From: Thermovenabulum gondwanense
Lineage (GTDB): Bacteria > Bacillota > Thermosediminibacteria > Thermosediminibacterales > Thermosediminibacteraceae
Assembly (NCBI RefSeq): GCF_001601575.1
Contig: NZ_LOHZ01000042.1
Span: forward strand, 1-64,000
Reading direction: 5' to 3'
DNA: 64,000 nucleotides
Under the pieces are notes generated by a model. The model was not told where the DNA came from. It was given only the letters and a program-made list of their open reading frames with translations, and ran no database searches. Shown here piece by piece: positions 1 through 9,684 of this stretch. The position numbers and the translations under genes were made by a program. Position 1 is the first letter of the stretch. Each line of letters begins with the position of its first letter.

Positions 1-128
1 TAGCCCAGGTTGTAGCTCAAGAAGAAAAACCGGGCAATTTCATATTAATGCATGCCATGGGACCAAATGTAGCCGGGGTTATTGGTACTGCAATAGTTGC
101 AGGTGTGTTGCTTTCCCTTTACGGATAA
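1..128 (+). CDS. oadB: Sodium-pumping decarboxylase beta subunit, C-terminal end (partial)
   Basis: Only the last 41 codons are present, read from base 3 to a TAA at 126-128. The peptide contains [20 protein letters not shown] and ends LLSLYG, which resembles the conserved C-terminal membrane segment of OadB/GcdB/MmdB, the integral subunit that couples biotin-bound carboxylate decarboxylation to sodium export. It sits 26 bases before a carboxyltransferase alpha subunit in the same direction, which fits an oad-type operon. The 5' end lies outside the window. Which decarboxylase it belongs to (oxaloacetate, methylmalonyl-CoA, glutaconyl-CoA) cannot be told from the tail alone; the neighbour favours oxaloacetate. 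Confidence 0.85.
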   Translation, partial: AQVVAQEEKPGNFILMHAMGPNVAGVIGTAIVAGVLLSLYG

Positions 129-154
129 ACTAAATTGGGAAAGGAGTATGTCGA

Positions 155-1552
155 TTGCAAAAGAAAAAAATCGGCATAACGGATACTATTTTAAGGGATG
201 CTCACCAATCCCTCATTGCCACCAGAATGAGAACCGATGAGATGCTAACGGTTGCTGAAAAATTGGATGAAGTAGGTTACCACTCTCTTGAAGCATGGGG
301 AGGAGCTACCTTTGATAGTTGTCTTAGATATTTAAACGAAGATCCATGGATAAGATTGAGGCTTTTACGGGAAAAAATCAAAAAAACCCCATTACAGATG
401 CTTTTAAGGGGACAAAATCTCCTGGGGTATCATCATTACCCCGATGACGTAGTAGAACTTTTTGTTAAAAAATCAATAGAAAACGGTATAAGTATTATTA
501 GAATTTTTGATGCTCTTAATGATATAAGAAATATGGAAAAAGCTATAGAAGCCACGAAAAAATATAAAGCTCATGCACAGGGTACCATCGTTTATACAAT
601 TAGTCCCGTGCACAATCTGGAATATTACATAGATATAGCAAAAAGATTAGTGGCCCTGGGCATAGATTCATTGTGTATAAAAGATATGGCAGGACTTCTT
701 ACACCTTATAACGCATATGAATTAGTTAAAAAACTAAGAGAAGAAATAGCCTTGCCAATTCAAATCCACAGTCACTATACCAGCGGGATGGCTTCTATGG
801 CATATTTAAAAGCTATTGAAGCAGGGGCTGACATAGTTGATACTGCTCTTTCCCCCTTTGCTCTTGGAACTTCACAGCCTCCAACAGAGACAATGGTAGC
901 GGTGTTAAAAGATACCGAGTTTGATACCGGCCTTGATTTGGAACTTTTATCCTCTATTTCAGATTATTTTAAAAAAGTTAGAGAAAATTACAAAATAGAC
1001 AGTGTAGTTACAATCATTGATACTGCAGTCTTAAACTATCAGATACCTGGAGGAATGATTTCAAACCTTACCAGTCAGTTAAAGCAGCAAAATGCTCTGA
1101 ATAAACTCCCCGAAGTATTGAAAGAAGTGCCGAGGGTGAGGGAGGATTTGGGTTATCCTCCTCTTGTAACCCCTACCAGTCAAATTGTCGGTACACAGGC
1201 AGTAATAAATGTTATAACTGGAGAAAGATATAAGGTTGTAATTAATGAAGTCAAGAATTACATTAAAGGTTATTACGGTAAACCGCCGGGTGAAGTAAAT
1301 CCGGAAATTAAAAAGAAAATTATAGGTGATGAAGAGCCTATTGATTGCAGACCTGCCGATTTATTGGAGCCAGAATTGGAAAAGGATTTTGAAGCAATTT
1401 CAGGATTTATAGAAAAAGAGGAAGATGTATTAACCTATGCCTTATTTCCTCAAATAGCATTAAAGTTTTTTCAGGAAAGAGAAGCAGGCAAATATAAATA
1501 CGATTCCAATCTTCTTGTTGAAGATAATAAATTTAAATACTATCCTGTATAA
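155..1552 (+). CDS. oadA: Oxaloacetate decarboxylase alpha / pyruvate carboxylase subunit B, carboxyltransferase part
   Basis: The protein (465 aa) transfers a carboxyl group between oxaloacetate or pyruvate and biotin. The N-terminal TIM barrel has the family signature DTILRDAHQSL (residues 10-20), the FDALNDIRN motif, SLCIKDMAGLL near residue 177 around the usual carboxylated lysine, and the metal-binding HSHYTSG. The start is TTG at 155, eight bases after AAGGAG; the ATG at 148 is in another frame. Homologues of about 600 aa carry a C-terminal biotinyl domain with an MKM motif; this protein ends before it, so a separate biotin carrier must serve it. It follows the OadB tail, so a membrane sodium pump is more likely than a free pyruvate carboxylase. 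Confidence 0.9.
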   Translation: MQKKKIGITDTILRDAHQSLIATRMRTDEMLTVAEKLDEVGYHSLEAWGGATFDSCLRYLNEDPWIRLRLLREKIKKTPLQMLLRGQNLLGYHHYPDDVVELFVKKSIENGISIIRIFDALNDIRNMEKAIEATKKYKAHAQGTIVYTISPVHNLEYYIDIAKRLVALGIDSLCIKDMAGLLTPYNAYELVKKLREEIALPIQIHSHYTSGMASMAYLKAIEAGADIVDTALSPFALGTSQPPTETMVAVLKDTEFDTGLDLELLSSISDYFKKVRENYKIDSVVTIIDTAVLNYQIPGGMISNLTSQLKQQNALNKLPEVLKEVPRVREDLGYPPLVTPTSQIVGTQAVINVITGERYKVVINEVKNYIKGYYGKPPGEVNPEIKKKIIGDEEPIDCRPADLLEPELEKDFEAISGFIEKEEDVLTYALFPQIALKFFQEREAGKYKYDSNLLVEDNKFKYYPV

Positions 1553-1555
1553 AAA

Positions 1556-1578
1556 TGGCCCCTATTATAGGGGCTTTT
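1556..1578 (+). terminator. Intrinsic terminator after oadA
   Basis: A perfect 7-bp stem, GCCCCTA/TAGGGGC (1558-1564 with 1568-1574), has a 3-base loop and is followed by TTTT. It lies six bases after the oadA stop codon. Confidence 0.85.
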
Positions 1579-1654
1579 CCATTTTAATAATTCAATCATT
1601 TTTTTAAGAGGGCATTATTATACATAAAAGTAGGATGCATTGGAAGGTGGTTTT

Positions 1655-3067
1655 ATGAGAAAGAATTTTTTTATCATCCTGCTTTTATGTATAATATTGG
1701 TATTTTTTGTCATTATTTTAATTTTCATATATCAGCAAAATAATGATATTCTTCCGTATAATGTGCGTATAGGTCCTATAGATGTAAGTAAATTGAGAAA
1801 AGAAGATGCATCTTTAAAAATTCAATCTTATATAGAAGAAAAAAATGATCAAAAAATAATATTCAGATATAATAACAAGAAATACGAAATTACAGTAGGA
1901 GAACTAATTATATTTAATCCCGAGAAAAGCATAAAAGAGGCTTTACTTATAAAGAAAGAAGAATTTTTTTTAAAATCCTTTTATTTAGACAAATTTAATA
2001 AAAGAAAAGTAACGATTATTCCTTTGAACTACGCCATTAACGAGCAAAATCTTCAAAGTATCATTACCAAAATAGAAAAGGAAATCTGCACCTTACCTCA
2101 AAACGCACGATTTACATTTAGACAAAACAAACTTCAAATAATAGATGAAAAGGAAGGTACCGAAATAGATAAGGAACTTTTAAAAACAATGATTTCAAAT
2201 AAAATATTCGATGATGAAATTATAATTGATCTACCATTAAAAAAAATAAAACCTTTTTATACAAAAGAAAAATTAAAAAATATGAATATTAAATATGAAA
2301 TAGCATCCTTTTCAACCAGATTTAATTTAAATCAAAAAGATAGGATAAATAATATCAAATTAGCTTCTGAAATTTTAAACGGGATAATTATTGCTCCAAC
2401 TGAGGTTTTTTCCTTTAACGAAACCGTTGGAGAAAGGACGAAGGAAAAAGGTTATACAGATGCACCGATATATTTCAATAATGAGGTCATCCAGGGAACG
2501 GGTGGAGGTGTATGTCAAATTTCCACTACCCTTTATAATTTGGTTCTCCTCGCAGATTTAGAGGTAATCGAAAGGCACCATCACTCTATGCCGGTAGGTT
2601 ATGTCCCTCCAGGAAGAGATGCAACCGTAAGCTATGGTATATTAGATTTAAAATTTAAAAACAGCACGGGAGGTTATTTGGTATTATCTACTGAAATAAT
2701 TGGAAATAATCTTGTAATGAAATTTTTTAGCAATGAAAAATTCAATAAAAAAATAGATATCATTTCTGAAATAGTTAACACTTTTCCTCCCGGGAAAATA
2801 CAAAAAATAGATAATAATTTGGAGTTAGGTAAAACACGAATAGAAGAAGGAAGACCGGGTTGCAAAGTAAAGGTATGGAAAATAATAAATTATCAGGATA
2901 GAATTGAAAAAAAATTAGTTTCTATAGATACTTATAAACCATTAAATACGATCGAATATGTAGGTAAAAAGCCTATTTCAAGCCTAAATCAATATATAGA
3001 TAAAGAAGATCCCTCAGTCGAAAACAATACTAATGATTTATTAGATATTAATGCGGTAAATCAATAA
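1655..3067 (+). CDS. VanW family protein, membrane-anchored
   Basis: A 470-residue protein begins with a basic residue pair and a long hydrophobic segment (about residues 5-27), so most of it is probably outside the membrane. The middle is a poorly conserved lysine-rich region of the kind seen in putative peptidoglycan-binding (PG_binding_4) domains. The VanW domain follows, with FSTRF, FSFNETVGERT, QGTGGGVCQISTTLYN, ERHHHSMPVGYVPPGRDATVSYG and LKFKNSTG. VanW proteins occur in some glycopeptide-resistance clusters but are common in clostridia with no known reaction. An upstream TTG at 1640 is in frame, but the ATG at 1655 sits about five bases after GGAAGGTGG, so it is preferred. It lies between two terminators and appears monocistronic. 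Confidence 0.85.
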   Translation: MRKNFFIILLLCIILVFFVIILIFIYQQNNDILPYNVRIGPIDVSKLRKEDASLKIQSYIEEKNDQKIIFRYNNKKYEITVGELIIFNPEKSIKEALLIKKEEFFLKSFYLDKFNKRKVTIIPLNYAINEQNLQSIITKIEKEICTLPQNARFTFRQNKLQIIDEKEGTEIDKELLKTMISNKIFDDEIIIDLPLKKIKPFYTKEKLKNMNIKYEIASFSTRFNLNQKDRINNIKLASEILNGIIIAPTEVFSFNETVGERTKEKGYTDAPIYFNNEVIQGTGGGVCQISTTLYNLVLLADLEVIERHHHSMPVGYVPPGRDATVSYGILDLKFKNSTGGYLVLSTEIIGNNLVMKFFSNEKFNKKIDIISEIVNTFPPGKIQKIDNNLELGKTRIEEGRPGCKVKVWKIINYQDRIEKKLVSIDTYKPLNTIEYVGKKPISSLNQYIDKEDPSVENNTNDLLDINAVNQ

Positions 3068-3077
3068 TTATTTATAA

Positions 3078-3104
3078 AATGACCTCGTTAGAGGTTATTT
3101 TTTT
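3078..3104 (+). terminator. Intrinsic terminator after the VanW gene
   Basis: The stem AATGACCTC/GAGGTTATT (3078-3086 with 3091-3099, one G-T pair) has loop GTTA and runs into seven T residues. Confidence 0.85.
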
Positions 3105-3105
3105 A

Positions 3106-3134
3106 TTTTCAATCGCTTTATAAATTGTTATAAT
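3106..3134 (+). promoter_or_regulatory. Predicted sigma-A promoter for the udg-miaB-mutSL-miaA-hfq run
   Basis: A TTTTCA -35 (3106-3111) and a perfect TATAAT -10 (3129-3134) are 17 bases apart. The pair lies 29 bases before the next start codon and directly after the VanW terminator. Confidence 0.6.
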
Positions 3135-3162
3135 ATCAGTTGAGAAATCGGGGGAGAATAAA

Positions 3163-3906
3163 ATGGAATTGAACGAAATAATAAAAACCTTTAACGGGAG
3201 AGAGGTTAAGCTTACAAAAAAAATTGAAATTCTTTTGTCCCTTCAAAAAGAATTTGGACTTCAATTTCAAACCTATGATGATATTCTGGAAAAATTAAAG
3301 GAAAAAAATGAAACGGCAAAAATAATGAAAGATTTTATTTATAAAAAAATAAAAGATTATCTTATTGAATGCAGAAATTGTTCCCTCTGTTTTGCTGAAT
3401 GTCACACACAAAAAGTAGCCGGAGATGGTAACTTTTCTTCTCCTATTGTTTTAATAGGAGAAGGACCGGGAGAAGAAGAAGATAAATTGGGTAAGCCTTT
3501 TGTAGGACGAGCCGGCCAATTGTTAAACACCTTGCTCAGCAAGTTTAATGTCGATAGAAATCGTATATATATTACTAATGTAGTTAAGTGCAGACCTCCG
3601 AAAAATAGAACTCCCTACGTTAATGAAGTAAAAGCATGTTCAGAAATATTAAATTTAGAATTAGAGTTTATTTCACCGAAAGTAATCATAACCTTAGGTT
3701 CTACTCCATTAAAATTTTTTAGACCCGAGCAAAGTATTACTAAAATGAGAGGTATTTGGATAAAAGAAAAAAATTATTGGATTATGCCCACATATCATCC
3801 AGCTTATATTTTAAGACAAAGAGGAGAAAGGCTTGAAACTACTAAAAAAGAGATTTATTCTGACTTTAAGAATGCCTTTTTAAAACTTAAAGAGTTATTA
3901 AATTAG
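3163..3906 (+). CDS. udg: Uracil-DNA glycosylase, iron-sulfur (family 4-like)
   Basis: This 247-residue enzyme removes uracil from deaminated DNA. It has the family 4 hallmarks: a cysteine cluster [12 protein letters not shown] near residues 69-80 that can ligate a 4Fe-4S centre, the catalytic loop [20 protein letters not shown], the [14 protein letters not shown] segment with another cysteine, and the late HPAY motif ([11 protein letters not shown]). About 60 extra N-terminal residues precede the usual core, which is longer than the roughly 190-200 residues of archaeal family 4 enzymes. The start is ATG at 3163 after GGGGGAG. It leads a run of DNA-repair and tRNA-modification genes, which fits its job. 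Confidence 0.9.
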   Translation: MELNEIIKTFNGREVKLTKKIEILLSLQKEFGLQFQTYDDILEKLKEKNETAKIMKDFIYKKIKDYLIECRNCSLCFAECHTQKVAGDGNFSSPIVLIGEGPGEEEDKLGKPFVGRAGQLLNTLLSKFNVDRNRIYITNVVKCRPPKNRTPYVNEVKACSEILNLELEFISPKVIITLGSTPLKFFRPEQSITKMRGIWIKEKNYWIMPTYHPAYILRQRGERLETTKKEIYSDFKNAFLKLKELLN

Positions 3907-3937
3907 CAACATACTTACAGAAGGAGTGATCTTTTTA

Positions 3938-5269
3938 GTGAAATATAAGGTTATTACCTGGGGATGTCAAATGAACGTACATGATTCCGAGGTTATATCG
4001 GGTATGCTCGAAAAGATGGGATATGTTCCTGCAGAAGGAATAAAAGATGCTGATATACTGATATTAAATACATGCAGTGTAAGAGAAACCGCTGAACAAA
4101 AGGTTTACGGTCGTTTAGGACAATTGAAACCATTGAAGCAAAATAAGCCAAATATGATCATAGCCATCACCGGTTGCATGATACAGCAACCTCATGTGGT
4201 TGATTTTATCAAAGATAAATATCCATTTGTTGATATTATTTTTGGAATTCATAATGTCAGCAAACTACCTCAACTAATAGAAACCGTAAACTATTCAAAC
4301 TATACTATTGTTGAAACCATTGAAAATGAAACATGGCTGGAGGAAGGATTGCCCTATTTAAGGGAGGATAATATAAAAGCCTGGGTTACCATTACTTATG
4401 GTTGTAATAATTTTTGCACCTATTGTATCGTTCCTTATGTAAGAGGAAGGGAACGGAGCAGAAAGCCCGCAGATATTATTAATGAAGTTAAATCTCTTGC
4501 AGAAAAAGGAGTTAAGGAAATAAACCTTTTAGGCCAGAATGTTAACTCTTATGGAAAAGATTTATTGGATGAAAGGATCACTTTTGCCCAATTACTTTAT
4601 GAATTGAACAAAATCAAAGGAATTGAGAGAATTAGATTTACCACTTCCCATCCCAAGGATTTAAGTAATGAACTCATATTTGCCATGCGAGATTTAGAAA
4701 AAATTTGCGAACATATTCATCTTCCAATTCAGGCGGGTAGTAATAAAATATTAAAATTAATGAATAGAAATTACACCAGAGAACATTATTTAGAACTAAT
4801 TCAAAAATTAAGGGACGAGATTCCAGAAATTGCAATATCTACCGATATTATTGTAGGATTTCCAGGAGAAACCGAAGAAGATTTTTTAGACACTCTCGAT
4901 ATTGTTCAAAAAGTTCAGTACGATCAAGCATTTATGTTTATGTATTCAAAAAGAAAGGGAACACCAGCTGCTGAAATGGAAAATCAAGTAGAGGAAGAAG
5001 TAAAAAAAGATAGATTGGAAAGATTAATGAAACTTCAGGATTCTATATCTGCTAAGAAAAATGAGCAGATGAAAGAAAAGTTAGTGGAAGTGCTCGTTGA
5101 AGGCTATTCTAAAAAAGATAAAGGTAAATTAACTGGAAGAACCAGGACAAATAAAATAGTAAATTTTAAGGGTTCGGAAAGCTTAATCGGTCAACTTGTA
5201 ATGGTAAAAATTGTGGAACCTCATACTTTTTCCTTGTTTGGAGAGCTTTATAACTTTCAAGGGGGTTAA
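3938..5269 (+). CDS. miaB: tRNA-2-methylthio-N6-dimethylallyladenosine synthase MiaB
   Basis: MiaB is a radical SAM enzyme that methylthiolates i6A37 in tRNAs reading UNN codons, the product of MiaA encoded 4 kb downstream. The order is the N-terminal methylthiotransferase domain ([31 protein letters not shown], supplying three cysteines), the radical SAM motif [22 protein letters not shown], and a C-terminal TRAM domain with [11 protein letters not shown]. The length of 443 aa is normal. An in-frame GTG at 3926 overlaps the Shine-Dalgarno sequence AAGGAGTGATC (3921-3931), so the GTG at 3938, six bases after it, is taken as the start. It is 11 bases from mutS, probably in one transcript. Confidence 0.96.
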   Translation: MKYKVITWGCQMNVHDSEVISGMLEKMGYVPAEGIKDADILILNTCSVRETAEQKVYGRLGQLKPLKQNKPNMIIAITGCMIQQPHVVDFIKDKYPFVDIIFGIHNVSKLPQLIETVNYSNYTIVETIENETWLEEGLPYLREDNIKAWVTITYGCNNFCTYCIVPYVRGRERSRKPADIINEVKSLAEKGVKEINLLGQNVNSYGKDLLDERITFAQLLYELNKIKGIERIRFTTSHPKDLSNELIFAMRDLEKICEHIHLPIQAGSNKILKLMNRNYTREHYLELIQKLRDEIPEIAISTDIIVGFPGETEEDFLDTLDIVQKVQYDQAFMFMYSKRKGTPAAEMENQVEEEVKKDRLERLMKLQDSISAKKNEQMKEKLVEVLVEGYSKKDKGKLTGRTRTNKIVNFKGSESLIGQLVMVKIVEPHTFSLFGELYNFQGG

Positions 5270-5280
5270 ATTATTTTAAT

Positions 5281-7863
5281 ATGGAAACTCCAATGATAAA
5301 ACAATATAAAGAGATTAAAGAGAAATATAAAGATTATATACTATTTTTTAGATTGGGCGATTTTTACGAAATGTTTTTTGAAGACGCTTTTACAGCATCA
5401 AGAGAATTAGAAATAGCACTCACTTCAAGGGATTCAGAAAATAAGGTGCCCATGGCTGGAATACCCTACCATGCAGCAGATCAATATATAGCAAAACTTA
5501 TTGATAAAGGCTATAAAATTGCTATTTGCGAACAAATGGAGGATCCTAAACTTGCCAGAAACATTGTTAAAAGAGAAGTAGTAAAAATTATTACACCGGG
5601 TACAGTAACGGATATAAACTTCTTAGACGAAAAAAAGAATAATTACCTATGTACAATTTACAAATCTGAAAATAAATTTGGTTTGGCTTTTGCCGACATA
5701 TTAACCGGGGAATTTATAACTACCGAAATATCTGCTGAAGATAATTTTCAAGAAGTAATCAATGAATTATATAAATTTTCTCCTACTGAATGCATTGTTA
5801 ATGATGAAATCTTAAATACTACTATTTTAAAGAAGAATTATTTTGATGCCAATCATTGTACTCTTACTTTAAAAGAAGAGAACTATTTTGATGTGGATTT
5901 TACTTTGCTTTCAAATAATTTTGATGTGGACTCTTTAAAAGCCTTAGAAGGCAGGCCTTTTTCACTAAAAGCATCCTGTGCCTGCCTAAAATTTTTAATT
6001 GAAACTCAGATGCAGCAATTACAGCATTTTAATAATATTAGATACTACGAACCATCGGAGTATATGATACTGGATGCTAATACAAAAAGAAGCCTTGAAC
6101 TAACCGAATCTCTTTTTGAAAGAAAAAGACAGGGGAGTCTTTTTTGGGTGTTAGATAAAACTCAGACTGCCATGGGAGCAAGGTTACTAAGAAAATGGAT
6201 TGAACAACCTTTGATTGATCCCATAAAAATAAAGGAAAGGCTGGATGCGGTCGAAGAATTATTTGAAAACTTCTTTAAAAGAGAGGAATTAAAAAATGAA
6301 CTAAAGAATATATACGATTTGGAAAGACTTACTGGAAAATTAGTATGCGGCAATGTAAACGCAAGAGATTTGCTGGCCATAAAAAATACTATATCTCGTT
6401 TTCCCCGAATAAAAAATTTGATAAAAGATTTTTCTTCAAAACTTATAAGATCTTTAGAAAAACAATTGGATAGTCTACACGATATTTTTGACTTATTAGA
6501 TAGGGCAATAAATGAGGATCCTCCTCTGTCAGTAAAAGAAGGGAATATAATTAAGGACGGCTTTGATGAAAACATAGATAAACTTAGGAAAATTGCCTTT
6601 AAAGGAAAAGATTTTATCGCAGAATTTGAAGCAAAAGAAAGAGAAAGAACGGGTATAAAGTCTTTAAAAGTAGGTTATAATAAAGTTTTTGGATATTATA
6701 TAGAAATTACTAAAGCCAATTTAAATCTAGTACCCGAGGACTATATAAGAAAGCAAACCCTTGCTAATGCAGAAAGATATATTACCGAACAATTAAAAGA
6801 ATATGAAGAAATGATACTCGGTGCTGAAGAAAAACTTATGGAACTTGAGTACAAAATGTTCTGTGAAATAAAAAAGGAACTTTTAAAAAACATTAACCGT
6901 TTTAAAACCAGCGCTCTTTCAATAGCCACGTTAGATGTTCTTTTGTCTTTTGCTCAGGTTGCAAGAGATAATAACTACGTAAAACCTGAAATTACTACCG
7001 GTAACGAAATTGTCATTATTGAAGGTAGACATCCTGTAGTTGAATTAACCTTAAAAAACGATCTTTTTATTCCCAACGATACGTATATAAACTGCAAGGA
7101 CTCAATGATTTCAATAATTACCGGTCCAAATATGGCAGGAAAATCAACATATTTACGTCAGGTAGCATTAATTGTGCTAATGTCTCAAATTGGAAGTTTC
7201 GTACCTGCAAAAAAAGCAATAATCGGAATAGTAGATAGAATATTTACAAGAATTGGCGCTTACGATAATTTGGCCTACGGCCAGAGTACTTTTATGGTAG
7301 AAATGATGGAGGTTGCAAATATATTAAAAAATGCAACACCTAAAAGTTTAATAATACTTGACGAAGTTGGAAGGGGTACAAGCACTTATGATGGTTTAAG
7401 CATTGCATGGGCTGTGGTGGAGTACATTCATAAAAATGTAAAAGCTAAAACCTTATTTGCCACACATTATCATGAAATTACAAAACTTAAAGAACTTTTC
7501 GGAATAAAAAATTATAAAGTTACTGTAAAAGAAAAAGGAGATGAAATATTATTTTTAAGAAAAATTATTCCGGGAGAAGCAGATAAAAGTTACGGAATAG
7601 AAGTAGCAAAATTAGCAGGACTGCCAAAAAGTTTGATAAAAAGAGCCAGCGAGTTATTAAAAAATCTTGAGAAAAGTTTACCAGAAAAATCTTATGTAAA
7701 CAATTCGGGATTACCGGAAAATGATAATGAAGATTCTCAATTGGATTTAGAGAAAATTAAGAATGAAACTATTATTCAAAAATTAAGAGATATAGATATT
7801 AACACTATGACGCCATTAGAAGCTTTAAATTTTCTTTACAAATTGAAAATGGAGATTTTGTGA
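5281..7863 (+). CDS. mutS: DNA mismatch repair protein MutS
   Basis: MutS (860 aa) recognises base mismatches and small loops and recruits MutL. The mismatch-reading Phe-x-Glu lies in GDFYEMF (F28-E30). The connector, lever and clamp regions follow, and the ABC-type ATPase has Walker A GPNMAGKST (615-623), the FTRIGAYDNLAYGQSTF segment, Walker B LIILDEVGRGTSTYDG and ATHYHE. A C-terminal tail ends in DINTMTPLEALNFLYKLK, the conserved helix-loop-helix dimer motif. The METPMIKQY start matches family N-termini. A weak ribosome site, GGGGG, lies about 15 bases upstream, so coupling to miaB is possible. mutL follows after 12 bases. Confidence 0.97.
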   Translation: METPMIKQYKEIKEKYKDYILFFRLGDFYEMFFEDAFTASRELEIALTSRDSENKVPMAGIPYHAADQYIAKLIDKGYKIAICEQMEDPKLARNIVKREVVKIITPGTVTDINFLDEKKNNYLCTIYKSENKFGLAFADILTGEFITTEISAEDNFQEVINELYKFSPTECIVNDEILNTTILKKNYFDANHCTLTLKEENYFDVDFTLLSNNFDVDSLKALEGRPFSLKASCACLKFLIETQMQQLQHFNNIRYYEPSEYMILDANTKRSLELTESLFERKRQGSLFWVLDKTQTAMGARLLRKWIEQPLIDPIKIKERLDAVEELFENFFKREELKNELKNIYDLERLTGKLVCGNVNARDLLAIKNTISRFPRIKNLIKDFSSKLIRSLEKQLDSLHDIFDLLDRAINEDPPLSVKEGNIIKDGFDENIDKLRKIAFKGKDFIAEFEAKERERTGIKSLKVGYNKVFGYYIEITKANLNLVPEDYIRKQTLANAERYITEQLKEYEEMILGAEEKLMELEYKMFCEIKKELLKNINRFKTSALSIATLDVLLSFAQVARDNNYVKPEITTGNEIVIIEGRHPVVELTLKNDLFIPNDTYINCKDSMISIITGPNMAGKSTYLRQVALIVLMSQIGSFVPAKKAIIGIVDRIFTRIGAYDNLAYGQSTFMVEMMEVANILKNATPKSLIILDEVGRGTSTYDGLSIAWAVVEYIHKNVKAKTLFATHYHEITKLKELFGIKNYKVTVKEKGDEILFLRKIIPGEADKSYGIEVAKLAGLPKSLIKRASELLKNLEKSLPEKSYVNNSGLPENDNEDSQLDLEKIKNETIIQKLRDIDINTMTPLEALNFLYKLKMEIL

Positions 7864-7875
7864 GGGGAAGAGAAA

Positions 7876-9684
7876 ATGGGTAAGATAAAAGTGCTAAGTG
7901 AAGATGTGGCACAAAAAATTGCAGCAGGAGAAGTGATAGAAAGACCTGCATCGGTAGTTAAAGAGCTAATTGAAAATTCCATTGATGCAAATGCTAAAAA
8001 TATTTTAATAGAAATTAAAGATGGCGGGAAAAAGCTTATAAAAGTTTTAGATGATGGACAAGGGATAGCATCTGAAGATGTACTTCTGGCATTTGAAAGG
8101 CATGCTACCAGCAAAATATCCAAACTTGATGATATTTTTGCTGTAAAAACCCTTGGATTTAGAGGTGAGGCATTACCAAGTATTGCTTCGGTTTCAAGAG
8201 TAACCATGATTACCAGGACTAAGGAAGAAAATATTGGAACCAAATGTATTGTTACGGGAGGAAAAGTTGAATATTTTGATGAAGCTCTATCAAAAGAAGG
8301 GTGCACCATCATTGTAGAAGATTTATTTTTCAATACCCCGGCGCGATTAAAATTTTTGAAATCTTCTTCAAAGGAATCAGCCTATATTTCGGAAATAATA
8401 TCAAAATATGCCTTAGGGCATCCTGAAATTTCTTTTAAACTCATTATAGATGGAAGGGAAATTTTCACTACTTCGGGCAATGGAAACATAAAAGAAGTTT
8501 TTGCTAAAATTTATGATTTTGAAGAAGCAAAAAATCTGATAGAAGTTGAAAAACACTATGGCATTTTGAAAATAAAAGCTTATTTATTACCACCTCAATT
8601 TTCGAGAAATAATCGATCCTATGAGATATTTTTTGTGAACGGAAGATATATCAAAGATAAAAATCTATCTTTATTTCTGGAAAAAGGTTATTCGCCCTTT
8701 TTGCCTGCAGGTAAATTCCCTGTTGCAATAATATTTATTAACATCGACGAATCTTATGTGGACGTAAATGTACACCCTTCAAAAACTGAAATAAAATTTA
8801 AAGATGAATATAAAATTTACGAAGCGCTATTACTGATGATAAAAGAGGCATTAAGAGGCGATGTTTTGATTCCCAAGGAAAAAATTTCAATTAATAAAAA
8901 TTTTATAAAAGAAGAAAGGATAGATTTTTTAAACAATCCAGCTGTTGAAAATAAAATTAATTCCATTAATAGGGAATATTTCTGTAATTTTGAGGATAAA
9001 ATAGAAAAAAAAGTAAATGAGGTTAACCAATATATTAAAGAATTTAGTGAATTTTATAGTACAGCAGAAATAATAAAAAATGAAGTTGTAAATAAAAGTT
9101 TATCAAAAGAAACCTCTACCAATAATTTTAAAGTAATAGGTCAGATATTTAATACTTATATTATTTTTGTGGATGATAATAATCTTTATATCCTTGATCA
9201 ACATGCGGCCCATGAAAGGATTTTGTATGAAATGTATCTTACCTATTCAAAATGTTTTGTTATTCAGGAACTCGTTGTTCCGCACGTTTTAAAACTGACC
9301 CATTCGGAAATGGAATTTTTCAAAGATGCCATAGATATTTTTAAAAAAAACGGATTCGATTTAGATATATTTGATAACAATTCCATAATAATACGAGCTA
9401 TTCCCTTTACCTTTGGAATTCCTAAGGATCCTTCCTACATAAAAGAAATTCTTGATGAATTGCGGGAAGAAAATTTTCCGAAAGATAAAAATAAAATTGC
9501 GGCATCCTTAGCATGTCATGCCGCTATAAAAGCTGATGAAATTCTAAGTATTGAAGAAATGAATAAACTTATTAAAATGCTATTTGAAACTGAAAATCCA
9601 TATAATTGTCCCCACGGCAGGCCTACGATTATTTCCTTTTCTTTATACGAATTAGAAAAAAAGTTCAAGAGGGTTATTTCTTGA
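7876..9684 (+). CDS. mutL: DNA mismatch repair endonuclease MutL
   Basis: MutL (602 aa) links mismatch recognition by MutS to strand incision. The N-terminal GHKL ATPase shows VIERPASVVKELIENSIDA, DDGQGI, FERHATSKI and GFRGEALPSIASVS. The C-terminal half has DQHAAHERILYE (residues 441-452), the metal-binding endonuclease motif found in bacteria without MutH, and ACHAAIKADE plus CPHGRPT near the end, which complete the nuclease site. It can therefore nick the new strand itself. The start ATG follows GAGGGGAAG. The last four bases overlap the start of miaA (TTGA). Confidence 0.97.
   Translation: MGKIKVLSEDVAQKIAAGEVIERPASVVKELIENSIDANAKNILIEIKDGGKKLIKVLDDGQGIASEDVLLAFERHATSKISKLDDIFAVKTLGFRGEALPSIASVSRVTMITRTKEENIGTKCIVTGGKVEYFDEALSKEGCTIIVEDLFFNTPARLKFLKSSSKESAYISEIISKYALGHPEISFKLIIDGREIFTTSGNGNIKEVFAKIYDFEEAKNLIEVEKHYGILKIKAYLLPPQFSRNNRSYEIFFVNGRYIKDKNLSLFLEKGYSPFLPAGKFPVAIIFINIDESYVDVNVHPSKTEIKFKDEYKIYEALLLMIKEALRGDVLIPKEKISINKNFIKEERIDFLNNPAVENKINSINREYFCNFEDKIEKKVNEVNQYIKEFSEFYSTAEIIKNEVVNKSLSKETSTNNFKVIGQIFNTYIIFVDDNNLYILDQHAAHERILYEMYLTYSKCFVIQELVVPHVLKLTHSEMEFFKDAIDIFKKNGFDLDIFDNNSIIIRAIPFTFGIPKDPSYIKEILDELREENFPKDKNKIAASLACHAAIKADEILSIEEMNKLIKMLFETENPYNCPHGRPTIISFSLYELEKKFKRVIS

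Noticed and set aside
7836-8333. 165-codon minus-strand frame inside mutL
   Set aside because: It lies over the mutL ATPase motifs and shows no homology.
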